Of a DNA stretch of 64,000 nucleotides, positions 11,709-23,286 are shown in pieces. Source of the DNA: Owenia fusiformis. Lineage: Eukaryota > Annelida > Polychaeta > Sabellida > Oweniidae. The DNA lies in assembly GCA_903813345.2 (NCBI GenBank), contig CAIIXF020000011.1, forward strand, positions 13,315,754 through 13,379,753, written 5' to 3'. A program made the position numbers and the translations under genes. A model generated the notes under the pieces. The model saw only the letters and a list, made by a program, of their open reading frames with translations. It was not told where the DNA came from and did no database searches. Position 1 is the first letter of the stretch. Each line of letters starts with the position of its first letter.

Positions 11709-12829
11709 TTGACGTTGACGCTATATCAAACCAAAACACTTCTTTGCCCGCCGAAGATATAACATCAGTGGGAGATATGCCTCAGGTCAAAGGTCAAGCT
11801 GTTTGGGACACAAACTTGAACTCGACTGGAGCTGAAGATGACGCTCAAATCGATGAATCAAACGTGAAGATCGAGAATATGAAGATAGACAAGAGATTAC
11901 GGATACGATTTGGTGAGATCCAAATGATGAAAATGAGATCGCTTGCAGACATAGATTTCTATATGAAAGACATCAAAAAGGAAGCGGAACAACTCCTTAA
12001 GATGAAGAGAATAATTGAGCAAAATCACGTAGAAAGAGCCATTGAATCGCGAAGACGAGCCCTGACGAGTTTAGATCACGTTGATATGATGGCTTTGAAA
12101 ATTGTCGCAGATGACAACAGTCCAAGATCAACTGAGAACGACGGGTTGAATACGAGCAATCCACAATCAAAAGTTCGTTTTGATGGTGCAATTGAGGAAA
12201 GTTCAGATTATGATAAAGACAAGAACGTATATGCTAACAATGAAATTAATGCTTCCAGCGGACGTGTAAGTGCACCGCCCAACATTTCAAATAGGCGACA
12301 GAGTATCATGGCTACGCCTATATCAGAAAGGAGACCTAGCACTGTATTTTACTCGGACGACAGGCGCCAATCTACAGCGCCATCAAATACACAAGTAAGG
12401 CCAAAAACTGCAGCTAATTCACAAAGAGGCGATAATACAAATTCGGGAAGGCCAAAAACAGCCATGTCAATGATGTCCGGTGGGGGACGCCCGTCTCGAG
12501 CAAGGTCAAGGACAAGGATGACCTCGGGGGCTAGGTCAAGGAGAGAATTGGGTACTAGTGAAACTGAACCTAGTACTCCGGGAAGATCATTTCAGGAGCT
12601 GAAAGGATTGACAAATGTAGACAAACTTTCTCAGAATGATCCGAGTAATGCTCGGAGCCGTATGATGCGACAAAGGAGAATAGAGGACGATAGAAAGCAC
12701 GGCGAACTTCAAAACAAAATTAAGCAGTTTTATCAAGACATTAAAGTATATAAATTAGGTTATTGTGTTTCTAAATTAGAAAAATTGTGCACAGAAAATG
12801 AGGAAAACCCAAATGATTCAAACGAGTGA
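11709..12829 (+). CDS. Terminal exon of a Ser/Arg-rich coiled-coil protein (373 codons incl. stop)
   Basis: The exon starts after a pyrimidine-rich TTTTCTCTGATTGTAG acceptor in entry phase 1 and stays open to TGA at 12827-12829. The encoded part has an acidic lead, a charged helical stretch (RLRIRFGEIQMMKMRSLADI onward to SRRRAL) likely to form a coiled coil, then a disordered basic region. That region has RRQS, RRPST and two RPKTA motifs, a run of SRARSRTR-like dipeptides and a C-terminal helix (MMRQRRIEDD, LQNKIKQFYQ). RRxS motifs are potential basophilic kinase sites. I do not recognise the family; RPKTA/RPSTA-like repeats occur in some cytoskeletal and ciliary proteins, but that is only a hint. 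Upstream exons were not located. Codon-like composition and the nearby AATAAA support a real 3' exon. Confidence 0.75.
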
Positions 12830-12841
12830 AATATTATAGGA

Positions 12842-12847
12842 AATAAA
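12842..12847 (+). terminator. Polyadenylation signal of the coiled-coil gene
   Basis: AATAAA begins 13 bp after the stop codon and is followed at once by a second, overlapping AAATAAA-type signal and another near 12860. The 3'UTR appears very short. Confidence 0.65.
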
Positions 12848-12869
12848 AATAAATGTCCTTATAATAAAT

Positions 12870-13800
12870 GTTCGTTAATGCAACTTTTTTTTTAAAATTG
12901 GAGCCACCCTTCTCCTTAACAAAACCTATCCTGCCGCAAGCCACTTCTTGGTCCAAGAATAAATTATAAGTTTGAAAAAATTCGATATACTTCCTGAAGT
13001 AAAGTGATAAAAAGACCTGCCAACCGACAAGAAGTAGAATTTATTGTTGACCGTAAGAGCATCTACATCTAAATATCTTGTATTAGACGAATGCCACAAA
13101 TCGCATTACAGAAGTCCGCCGTAACCAATGACAACAAAACACGTTGCCATGGTGAAATGCCACAGCGTAATTTATCTGACATTTTGTATATCAATAAAGT
13201 CAACCATTAACCAATACTCTTAATTGTATTCAATTTCATATTTGATCAATAAAAGTTAAACTAAATAATTTGTTTCGATATGGTACATTGGTTTCGTAGC
13301 TTGACTGAGCAGAATGGCCGCAGCAAGCTAATATATCTACATGTAAATTAACAAAACAGCTCAGGTTAATCATCTCAATATTATGAACCGATTATTCCAA
13401 TAACTAACATAACGTTTGATGCATTGTCCAGGGATATCTACTTAAGATTGGACGATACAACAGAAGATGATCAGAAAAGGTATATTTAAATATATTTTAG
13501 CGATTAATTTAATTTTGATCCCATCGTTATATCAAATAACAGTTGATATCAAACATGACGTATAAGTCAATGGCATTTTTACAAAATATATACTCCAATA
13601 TGAAGTTCTGTAAAACCGAAATTTAGTCAGAATTTAAAGTCTATATATTAATTGTTAATATGTGAATCTAAATTGGGTTCCTCAATTAAATAAGGTCTTA
13701 AATTGATCTAATTTGCTAAAATCGTCAGACGAACACAGACCTTAACACTTCGTCCAAAGGGGACTTCCGGTTTTCAAACTTCTGGAGAAGAGTCTACATA
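12870..13800. other. Intergenic stretch
   Basis: AT-rich sequence between the coiled-coil gene and the MITE at 13810. Apart from the exon-like segment at 13432-13479, nothing recognisable is seen. Confidence 0.4.
13432..13479 (+). other. Candidate 48-bp exon
   Basis: A 48-bp segment lies between GCATTGTCCAG and GTATATTT. One frame is open (DIYLRLDDTTEDDQK) and has phase 2 at both ends; the other two contain stops. It could be an upstream exon of the Kazal gene, although its exit phase does not fit the Kazal exon (entry phase 1) without another exon between. Chance is quite possible. Confidence 0.25.
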
Positions 13801-13809
13801 AAATACAAC

Positions 13810-14009
13810 TACAGTAAAACCCGTATTAGTGAACACTCCTCTCTAGTCATCACCTTCTCTAGTGAACACCTTCTCTAGTGAACACACCTTCTCATCATAT
13901 ACTCCTCTGACATCTGTATGAAATTGCCTCTATGTAGTGAACACCTAGTACCTACTGTGAACATTTTTTGTGGCTCCCTGTGTGCTCAATGTACACAGGA
14001 TTTACTGTA
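13810..14009. mobile_element. pogo/Tigger-like MITE, 200 bp
   Basis: The ends are TACAGTAAAACCC at left and, inverted, GGATTTACTGTA at right, with TA at each border as for pogo-type elements. The body repeats a TAGTGAACAC motif several times. There is no transposase. Confidence 0.7.
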
Positions 14010-14542
14010 CATTTGTTTATGATGGCTTGCTTTTTAAATGTTGCTTGTTTTATTCACAATTAGACTAAGTCTAAAACTAAATTTGGAACGGCCATTTGGA
14101 AACCAGCAAAGTATATCAGTACCAGCATTAACAGAAAACACGGGGGTAGCAAAGGCATGAAAAACAACACAACAGGAAATAATACTCAAAACATAACCAA
14201 CCCAACTCATTAAGCCAAACAACAACGATCCAATCTTGGGTCTGTAAGACAAAACTTATCAAATGGATCTGATACTAATTACTAATGGGGGCATGGCTCT
14301 TATCAATATTTTAACAGTCATTTTTAATGGCAAGCATGTACCAAGTAGCTCAAAAGTAGGAGATTGTATGAAGGTGGTAGAAGGGATGTTTAGATAAAGA
14401 TAACCACAGGGGAATGAGTGTACTAATTACTTGTAATATTTGATTGGTTGATGATATTTTATTTCTAAACCATAACAAATGTTTTGAGCCTTTTAATAGG
14501 TCAAAACTGGTTGCAATTGGTCGCAATAAAGGAATATATATA

Positions 14543-15382
14543 TACAGGGTGTGCCAAAATATTTTACAACTTTTTTAAAAGGCTAGAAAAGTATAATAAC
14601 ATTATGGTATTGACACAAAAGATTTTTTTACAGAAAATTAAGGAGAGGCATATTTACCATTCAAATACTTAAGCTTCTACTGACTTTAGTTTTTTGTTAG
14701 ATCTTTGAATATCAATGGTAAATTGTTCGCGTGTCCGAGATTTTCCGTTTTTCCTAGAAAATTTATGACTTTATGTGATCAACAATTACATTCATATTAT
14801 GTTCATTAAATCTGCTAAAATCGTTGATAACTGGTATATTTGTAATCATCTTAGGCTGAAAGAGCCCTCAATCTTGACATATTTCCTTTTTGAAGAACAT
14901 TGGTCCTGATGAATGGCCGCCCAATACACCAGAGGTCAACCTCTGACTATTACACACAGGGACACCTGGAGCAGCTTTTTTATTGCAGTAAGGGTAATCA
15001 TCCAAAACTTTTGATCAACTAATAGAAGTTCTGCAGGAGAAGTGGATCTAGAACTACAACAAGAATCGCTGGATCGCGCCATACACCACGGTTCCGCCCT
15101 CGTCTCTGTGCGATAATGAACGTGAAAGGCGGATGCATAGACCATTTGTAGGAAGTGACCAAAAACATGAACTAAACATTGGTTAAACTGTTTTCATTGG
15201 TTAAATCAGAGATTGCTTTATAGTGAACATAGGAAAAACGGTAAATCTCGGACACATGAACAATTTACCATTATTGCTATTCAAAGATCTGATGAAAAAA
15301 TTGAAGTCAGTAGAAGAAAATTATGTCAATATCATAATGTCTAGCCTCTTAAAAAAGATGCAAGTTTTTGGCACACCCTGAA
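14543..15382 (+). mobile_element. Tc1-like transposon relic with about 200-bp inverted ends
   Basis: The ends read CAGGGTGTGCC (14545) and, inverted, GGCACACCCTG (to 15380), next to TA-rich flanks. Similarity between the ends extends inward for about 200 bp, including GATCTTTGAATA and GTGTCCGAGATTT in both arms. In the middle, near 14902-14943, one frame reads DEWPPNTPEVNL, matching the WPPxSPDLNP region around the last catalytic aspartate of Tc1-type transposases, with LIEVLQEKW shortly after, as in that family. Stops and frameshifts break it and the N-terminal half is gone. It lies just upstream of the Kazal gene. Confidence 0.75.
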
Positions 15383-15823
15383 TATATATATATAATGAAT
15401 GGAATTGAAAAGCAGATTCGGAAATCAAATAACAACATACATCGAAAATCTGAATGAATCTGAATTTAAACGTTCACAAATAATAGTGCATATTTAAATT
15501 TATATAAATCTTCTAGTAAATTGACGTGAGTATAGTAATTAACGCTTAATATATAAATTAATCAATAAAACACAAGGACTAAATTATCTGTCATAAATAC
15601 ATGTAGATATATCATATCGATCTTCAAAAGCAAAACAAGGAACTGAAACAAAGACAATTTTTAATTAAAGATATATATCCATTAGCCCATGAGCGCGGTT
15701 TGTCATCTTTCGCCATTTTGAACACCTTTGCAGTTCTACAATGTATGAAGAAAATATATTCCTCTGACACATAATACTTTATGTAGATAACATATTCCAT
15801 AATTTTATTTGTTTTCTTACCAG

Positions 15824-18800
15824 TGTACCATGCGGCCTTTCTTGTCTGTTGGATGAGTCTTATCACTACCATCAACGGTGATTCTGATTGCTCAAGCAAA
15901 GAATGTAAACCATATGAGAAGTGCATGATGGTTAATGACACGGCAACGTGCAGCTGCAGTTACACATGTGACGACGAAGACTACGCACCCGTGTGTGGAT
16001 CAAACGGGCAAACATTCTCGTCCAAGTGCTTGATGGAGCTCATTGCGTGCGCTTATAATGACCAAAACTTAACGGTCAGTGAGGAGGGACCGTGCAGCGC
16101 ATGCGAAGATATCACGTGTAAGAATTACAATGAATGCATCGCATCACCGAATGGAACAGCGATCTGCACCTGTGACTTTAAGTGTCCATTCACTGAGGAT
16201 TTAGTCTGTGGCACCGATAGATTAACATACGCTAATGAATGCGAACTACGATACATGTCATGCTGGGAGGATGGATCCATCCTGCCGTTTTATAACGCTA
16301 AGTGCAGCGAGTGTGAATATGAATGCGATGCTTCTTACAATCCAGTTTGCGGCAGTGATTTTTTCACGTACGACAACGAGTGTTATCTACAACAGTCAGC
16401 CTGCATGCAACTAGAATACGACGGGCTCCATAAACTTTACGACGGGGTGTGTGTGAAATGCATCGACCACTACTGTGCTAATTACTCGAAATGCAGAGTC
16501 ATTGATGATGTCCCGCAATGTGTATGTGACTTCCCCTGCCCTCTGAACGCAGATAACGTATGCGGGACGGATGGAGATACCTACTTTAGTGAATGTGACA
16601 TGCAGAGTTGGGCATGCGATAACAACAAGCCCTACCTGTACGCTGCATACACGGGAAGTTGCATTGACGAACCAACATGCGAGAAAATCTATTGCCCGGA
16701 CTACAGACGTTGTGATACCAAGATTGCACCCGTACCTGTCTGCACGTGTGAACACACGTGTTCAGAAATGGAAGAACCTGTTTGCGGTTCCGATGGACAT
16801 ATCTACTACAACGAGTGCACCCTCAGTGCCTATAAATGCATAGGATGGTCCAAGGCCATAGAAAAGAATATGTCGCACTGCCAACCATGTGATGGGTTCA
16901 AGTGTGATAATGGTAGTAAATGCATGGTACAGCAGGGTAAACCGGTCTGTGTGTGTGACTATCCATGCCCGCTTCACTCCGACCCCGTATGTGATAACAC
17001 TGGACAAACACATTTGAATTTATGTAATCTTGAATTTTCCGTTTGTTCAACTGGGGAAAGTATTGCTTATACAATTGGATCATGTAACGCTACTTGTGAC
17101 GATATTGAGTGCAAAGACGATCGCATGTGTGAGATATCTTTTCACGATGGAAAACCAATATGCACATGTAACTACATTTGTAACACGACAAATCCGGTAT
17201 GTGCAACAGACGGACATACCTTCGATAGCGAATGTGATTTAACAGCTTATAGATGTATGGGATGGACTAAAGCTGACCTCGCGTCAACAGGCCAATGTGA
17301 TAAATGTGTGAATTTTGAGTGTGATGCCCATAAGAAGTGTCAAGAAGTTGATGGCAAACCTACGTGCACATGTGACTTCCCATGCCCTATTGGAACAAAG
17401 CTCATATGTGGTGACGATGGTAACACGTATGATAATATGTGTGATCTTGAAGCGTCCAACTGTTTAGATAACACAAATGTCACAATGGTAAAGCAAGGCG
17501 ACTGCAATCAATGTGGTGATAACAGATGCAACGTCTTTGAGAAATGTGTAGAGCTTGTAAATGGTACGCATGTATGTACATGTGATTATAACTGTGATGA
17601 CGCACCGCCTTCCGAGATTTGTGGTTCAAATGGAGCTAAATATTCAAGTGAGTGTGCTTGGCTTAAAGCTAACTGTGAAAGTGACACAGATATTTTTATG
17701 GAGCCATGTAATGTAACATGTGAAGCAGTAGTTTGTCCAAGTTACGAGAGGTGTACCGTAAAAGACGGGAAAGCAATTTGTAGTTGTGATTTTGATTGTC
17801 CAAGTGAAATCGATCCTGTGTGTGGCTCTACAGGTGATACAATTCCAAACGAATGTTATTTTGAAAAGTTAAAATGTCAATTTGACAAAGAGCTCACCAT
17901 CGAATACAAAGGTGAATGCAAGACTTGTGAAGAAACTGAATGTAAGGGATATAAGAAATGTTCGATGGTACAATGGAGGCCTGTATGTTCGTGTGATTTC
18001 AGTTGTGATGACGTCGATGACACTGCGGTGTGTGGTTCAGATGGCACTACATACGCAAATCCCTGCGCACTTGAGAAGGCAAACTGTAATAATGATCAGG
18101 CAGTACAAATAGTGAGCAACACAGCATGTGAATCTTGTGAAGACGTTAAGTGCACTGATCACAAACGATGTAAAATCAACACGAAAGGAAAGGTGATATG
18201 TTCTTGTGACTATGGTTGCCCAAGTAACTACAAGCCCGTTTGCGATTCCGATGGTGATACAAACTATAACGAATGCATGTTTCATAAGTTGGCGTGTGAG
18301 TGGGAAGATGAAATGAGTATTTTGTACACGGGTGAATGTGAGAGCTGTATGGACAAAGAATGTACGGAACATGAGGAATGTAGACTGATCAACTATAGGG
18401 CAAAGTGTTATTGTGACTACAGTTGCGAAAATGCCAAACCAGCTCAAATGTGCGGCTCCGATGGTATCACGTACAGCAGCAAATGTGAGTGGCATAAAGC
18501 TAACTGTCTCACTACTAAACCCATTACCGTTGTAATGAATAGTTCCTGCGAGACCTGTGTCAGTAAAGTATGTCCAAAACATCAAAGATGTTCTGTTGTA
18601 TCAGGAAGAGCGTTATGTTCTTGTGATTTTGATTGCAAACCGGAATTTAAACCTCTATGTGATTCTAAAGGCGATACACACGCTAATGAATGTACTTTTG
18701 AAAGACTGGCGTGTGAATACGATGAAGGTCTTACCATTTTGTATAATGGTCAATGTGAATCATGTGATGACAAAGTTTGTAACGGGTATCAACAATGCAA

Positions 18801-20032
18801 AATGGTCGACTTCAGAGCTAATTGTACTTGTGATTATGCCTGTCACGATTCTATTCGGCAAGTATGTGGTTCAGATGGAAACACATACAAAAACAGATGC
18901 CACATGGAGCGCAAATCTTGTGCTCAGGGTGGTGCTATCAGTGTTGTAAAAGACGGTGCTTGCGAAACGTGTGAAAATAAGAAATGTGATAATGATTCAA
19001 AATGTCAAATAAAGCTTGGTGTTGCCGAGTGTACATGTGATTTTGAATGTGATGAAGATTGTGACGATGAGGTTTGCGGTTCAGATGAAAATACATACAT
19101 TAACCCCTGTGTTCTCCAGCGTGCATCGTGTAACAATGGCGGTAACATCACAATGCTGCATGAGTGGGAGTGTGAAACGTGCAAGGACAAAACATGCGAT
19201 CCAAATGAGGAGTGTGCTATAAGAAAAGGGAAAGCATATTGTGTTTGTGGTTACGACTGCGAACCTGACACCCGACAAGTCTGTGCAACCAGCCAAGGAT
19301 CACCTGTACCAAGAACATATAGTAACGCATGTACAATGAGAAAAGCAGCATGTAGAGCTGATAAAAACGTCATCATTGTTAAACAAGGTCCATGCGAGAC
19401 GTGCGAAGATCACACATGTCCTGATAAAGCAACATGTGAAATAACAAACAAGGGGGTCGCCAGGTGTAACTGTGACTTTGAATGTTCCGATGCAATGTCA
19501 CCAGTCTGCGGCAGTGATGGTGTAACATACAGTAACGAATGTGAACTCCAAAAAGAAGATTGTAAAATACGACCCAAAAGGCTATATGTTATAAAAGAAA
19601 CTGCATGTGGAACATGTGATAATGTAAAATGTGATGGATACAAACAATGTGTTATTCAGAATGGGGATTCTGCGTGCACGTGTGACTTTCAATGTTCTGA
19701 CAAGCAAGATATTCTTTGTGGAACAGACGGTGACATCTATTTTAATGAATGCCAACTTAATAAAACAAATTGTAGAAAAGACGCCAGGACCAATATTGCC
19801 AACAAAGGTCCATGTGTGACAGCAACGTGTAATGATTTCAAATGTAAAGCCTTTGAACAATGTGAGTTAAAAGATGGCGCTCCTGTGTGCACTTGTGACT
19901 TTCAATGTGATGATAATCAAGAATTGTTATGTGGAACTGATGGCCAGACATACTTCAACACCTGTAATCTGGGAAAAATAAACTGCAATCAAGGGCAAAA
20001 TTCAACTGAACTTCATAAAGGTCCTTGTAGAG
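15824..20032 (+). CDS. Giant multi-Kazal (follistatin-like) secreted or surface protein, main exon
   Basis: One exon of 4209 bp, after the acceptor GTTTTCTTACCAG, encodes a hydrophobic leader (AAFLVCWMSLITTING) and 20 Kazal modules of about 70 residues. Nineteen carry an N-terminal follistatin-N-like half (C-x4-C-x5-C... C-x-C); module 3 lacks it. The Kazal core CGSDGxTYxNEC is plain in most modules. Kazal domains inhibit serine proteases or mediate extracellular binding, as in follistatin and agrin. Here the residues after the second cysteine are often acidic or proline (C-D-D, C-P-I, C-S-D), so classical trypsin inhibition is doubtful. Modules 4-15 resemble the next-but-one module more than their neighbour. 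Many N-x-S/T sites are present. The exon enters in phase 1 with TG, so an upstream A would create the start codon; otherwise an upstream coding exon is missing. The in-frame ATG at 15853 is an alternative. The donor GTAAGT follows at 20033. Confidence 0.95.
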
Positions 20033-20903
20033 GTAAGTTCTTTGAAGGCTCTTTTAAAGGCAGAATCAAATCTATAGTGGTGACAAAATTGCAAGCAAGG
20101 TGTACAATTGACTTAACAATCCGTTCCTAACAATCTCAAATACAATATCTTCAAAAGGGCCCACATTTGTTATGCATTGGATAAGTTATTAAGGATTTAA
20201 AGTGTAACCATAATAATAAATAATTCATTATTGTAAAAATCTTAATGTGTCCAAAACTAAAGAATGCACTTTTGGGATTTTTAGAAAATAGACATGACAC
20301 TGAATGCCATGAGCCAAAAATATTCTTAAATTGAAACAATTTTTTGTTAAGCTTGCTTGCTAGATCTGATTCTCTCTTTAACTTCGGCCCTCGGTCCAAT
20401 ATTTCACTATATTGCTCGCATAAATGACGTTATTAGTATTATTACCACCGTTAACGACCAGGACTGAAACAGCAAGAAAATCTTACGCATTGAACGATAT
20501 CTAATTTCCCGGGGAAAATTGCCGGTCCAGAATATATTCTAGACCGGTCCATATGGACCACCACTATGACGTCACACATTTCTCAGGTCGATATAGTAAA
20601 ATAAACGCCTTCTAAACTAGCACTAAAACCCCTAGAACTGGCCCGGCAAGGTGGTTAATAAGACTGATTTGCATTATACATTTGATTAGAGCATTTTCAT
20701 TCTTATATGGGTTTCACTTGCATTAAATGGTTGTATTAAATCATTTCTTTCATTGTACTAAAACACATTATCGTTATCAATTATATTCACGTTGTCGTTG
20801 AGTATATTTATTCCATGATGGTGAAATTCCCTGCAATCTGATTGGTCCACGTGACTTAAATATATTCTGTATTTACACGCACTTTCCTGTGTCAATGACG
20901 TCA

Positions 20904-20931
20904 GCGTTGGGATACGGTCCAGTATCCCAAC
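20904..20931. repeat. Perfect 11-bp-arm hairpin in the Kazal intron
   Basis: CGTTGGGATAC and GTATCCCAACG pair perfectly around a 6-nt loop. It lies directly after TGACGTCAG, so DNA-binding and cruciform potential sit side by side. Function unknown. Confidence 0.7.
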
Positions 20932-21245
20932 GCCCCATATTTCCATCCAGGATATGACTGTTACTGAAAAAAATCAATGGCGATTACTTTACACCAACGC
21001 ATGCTTATCTTTGAATTTTGCTATAAATATCTGATTCAAATATCAGAAACGTATACTGTGATCACCACAATCAATAATTTTAAGAGGAAAAAAGCAAACA
21101 AAAAGCAAACAACAAGGAAATAAAGATTTTGAAGGAATATCGATGTAAAATATCTCTGAGGTGAGAAGGTTGATCTGTTTCTCCGGCCCCAAGCCAACGG
21201 ACTTGATTTAGGCGAGTTTTATATTGGTAATCATGGAATAAAAAC

Positions 21246-21381
21246 GTTATTCAATGATTTCTTGTGAAATACAGAAAATATTCTTCCCTTGAACGTCTGT
21301 ATTTCACTCTGCTAGCGCATCGTGAAATACAACCTTCTCGGGAAGAATATTTTCTGTATTTCACTCGAATCATTGAATAAC
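21246..21381. mobile_element. Fold-back (hairpin) element, 136 bp
   Basis: The arms run from GTTATTCAATGAT inward through TGAAATACAGAAAATATTCT and return as their reverse complement to ATCATTGAATAAC. Arms are about 43 bp with a small mismatch patch. The loop contains two more TGAAATACA-like segments. This is a palindromic MITE-like repeat with no coding content. Confidence 0.7.
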
Positions 21382-21609
21382 TTATAGTATTGTCGAAAAT
21401 TGACGATTTTACAGGAAAATGTGCACTTTTGGCACAATATGGAAAATACTTCGTATTCTAGAAACGCTTATTCTCACTTTAAAATTGAAAAACGATTGTC
21501 TTTGATATTATTCCTATTCGAGTGGAATCATTCTTCTAACGTGTTATCCTTAAAAACATCTGATACCCGGATTTTCTACACTTTTCTAGATCCTACCATT
21601 TACATTCTC

Positions 21610-21673
21610 TTGACTTCACTTCTTTAAAGAGAGCTTTGAATTCGGGTAGTTTAAAACTAGACTCCGGGTAGGG
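21610..21673 (+). repeat. Copy (b) of the AACTAGACTC dispersed repeat
   Basis: Contains TTGACTTCACTTCTTTAAAG, AGAGCT, GGGTAGTTTAAAACTAGACT and a CCGGGTAGGG end; compare 3615-3678, 34988-35018 and 35553-35618. Confidence 0.65.
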
Positions 21674-21782
21674 TACCGGATCCATGAATGGAGGATTTTG
21701 GCAGGATTATACGGTACCCTATTTTCAACAAACCAATAGTTAGACAATTCAATTTTCTAAATATAAATATATTCCTAATTTC

Positions 21783-22010
21783 TGATTTGCCCCGAACCCA
21801 CCATTTGCCATTGATTTACATGGGAATGACGATTTTCAAAAATTCATCAAATTTATATATCATCAATTTTTGGAGGTATTGGAAATAAATTCAAGTCATT
21901 TTTCTATTAATATTATAAGTTATTACATCGCAGGTTAAGTAGATAAACATTTAAACGTAAAGAGGCTTTAACACGTAGATCAATGGGGGAGCTAAGGTTG
22001 CCAAACTTAT
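21783..22010 (-). repeat. Dispersed repeat, inverted partner of 10510-10764
   Basis: Reverse-complement relative of 10510-10764, sharing ATTTGCCCCGAACCCA, TTTACATGGGAATGACGAT, AAGAGGCTTTAAC and TTGCCAAACTT. It lies just before the last Kazal exon. Confidence 0.7.
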
Positions 22011-22095
22011 GGAGGGGAGTGTACAATCCCTTTCCATAGTTTAGCCTACATGTACCTGAAAGCTGTTTAATCATAATACATATTTTTATTTTCAG

Positions 22096-22175
22096 TGTCT
22101 AGAGCTTCCTCTGTAACTAGCCAGACATCAATTCTAATTACTATAGTGACCATTCTGATGTATGCGTTGATGTAA
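22096..22175 (+). CDS. Last exon of the Kazal gene: GPI-signal-like hydrophobic tail
   Basis: The exon follows TATTTTTATTTTCAG and enters in phase 1, matching the donor at 20033. It encodes VSRASSVTSQTS, then the hydrophobic tail ILITIVTILMYALM and TAA at 22173-22175. Small residues (ASS), a short polar spacer and a C-terminal hydrophobic stretch with nothing after it are the layout of a GPI-anchor signal. A C-terminal membrane tail is the alternative. With an A|TG start the whole protein is 1429 residues. AATAAA 23 bp after the stop supports this as the gene end. An unseen exon in the intron cannot be excluded. Confidence 0.75.
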
Positions 22176-22197
22176 ATGAAGGTTGTCATGGACACTC

Positions 22198-22203
22198 AAT
22201 AAA
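22198..22203 (+). terminator. Polyadenylation signal of the Kazal gene
   Basis: AATAAA shortly after the TAA of the last exon, followed by GAAACAAGG. Confidence 0.7.
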
Positions 22204-22209
22204 GAAACA

Positions 22210-23030
22210 AGGCAGATTATATCATTTGGTGTGTAAAAACAATTTATGTGTATATCTCATTACCAAATGGAAGCAAAAATTCTAGCATTAGAGTTATTAC
22301 GCACATGAATGTATTTCTACATGAACGCGTCCGATTAATGAGGCTCATAAACTGAACTGAACTGAAAGCTCAACATGGCAAAATTAATGTTAAAATGAAG
22401 GAGACAACAAAAATGAATAAAAATATAGACTTATATGATGAAATTAAGCCTATTGTGGCAGCTAATACTGTTTGTACAGTCGTTATATAGCGTTGTGTTG
22501 TTTCATGTGTACATATATATACCTTAATTGTGTTATACCAAAAATATTGTTGTACAATTATATGAAAATGTTGTAAATTGTAAATATGATTTTGTAAATA
22601 AATTAACATATGGTGAATAGTTGCCTCGATCTTCGAAATCCATTTCATGGGAAAGATCTCATTTATAGAAAAAATGATTTCCACATTAAAACACTATATG
22701 TTATTATATCCTTATTCCTGGCACTTCTCCTTTCTAATGGTATGTCCAATCCCTGAGACTAATACATTCTACTATACCTTGCATTTGGTGTTCATGAGCA
22801 CCCCATTTGGCTTATAAGTAATGATTATGTTATTTGTTTTTATTTGTCTGTTCCTTATTAATTGTTTATTTACTGTTAGATGTTAATAAGGTACTTTCAA
22901 AAATATACTAAACAATACAATTAGACAAACTGAGTATCGTTTGCATTTCTAGCTAGGGATTCGGTATAGTAAGAGCGTTTGTTTTTTCTATTATTGGTAT
23001 GGAAAGATGATGTTTGAAAGAAGTCCCACA
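22210..23030. other. Intergenic stretch downstream of the Kazal gene
   Basis: No coding signal was seen. ACTGAACTGAACTGAA near 22353-22368 is a short pentamer repeat like the longer one at 49400-49425, possibly a retroposon tail. Confidence 0.4.
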
Positions 23031-23286
23031 TACGAGGGGTTATCATAAAGTTCTCATAATATCTCTTAAGTTTCTTTATTTTTCAATATACGAAATTTTC
23101 ACAGAATGTGCAGCATACACATTGTCTTATAATCCATCAAAATATGAAGTTATACTACATATTTTCTGCTGGATTAATACAACATTCTGTGCTACATATT
23201 CTGTGAAGATTCCATTAGACTATATTGAAAAATAAAAATAAATTGAACTAAGGATATATTATAAGAACTTTATGATAACCCTCGTA
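23031..23286. mobile_element. mariner-derived MITE, 256 bp
   Basis: The left end TACGAGGGGTTATCATAAAG and the right end, whose reverse complement begins TACGAGGGTTATCATAAAG, form inverted repeats of about 24 bp flanked by TA. Such GAGGGTTATCATAAAGTTC-like ends are typical of mariner-family elements. There is no transposase. Confidence 0.85.

Larger units (their letters stand above)
20033..22095 (+). other. Intron of the Kazal gene, rich in palindromes
   Basis: The intron runs from GTAAGTTC to TTTTATTTTCAG and joins exons in phase 1. It holds palindromes at 20546-20559 (GGTCCATATGGACC) and 20904-20931, a fold-back element at 21246-21381, a copy of the AACTAGACTC family at 21610-21673, and the inverted dispersed repeat at 21783-22010. 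TGACGTCA, a CRE-type site, lies near 20897 beside the second hairpin. Reading through the donor would add only 32 codons before a stop at 20128-20130. Confidence 0.75.

Noticed and set aside
16411-19860. Frames of 60-182 aa on both strands within the Kazal exon
   Set aside because: Shadow frames of the long repetitive Kazal coding sequence.
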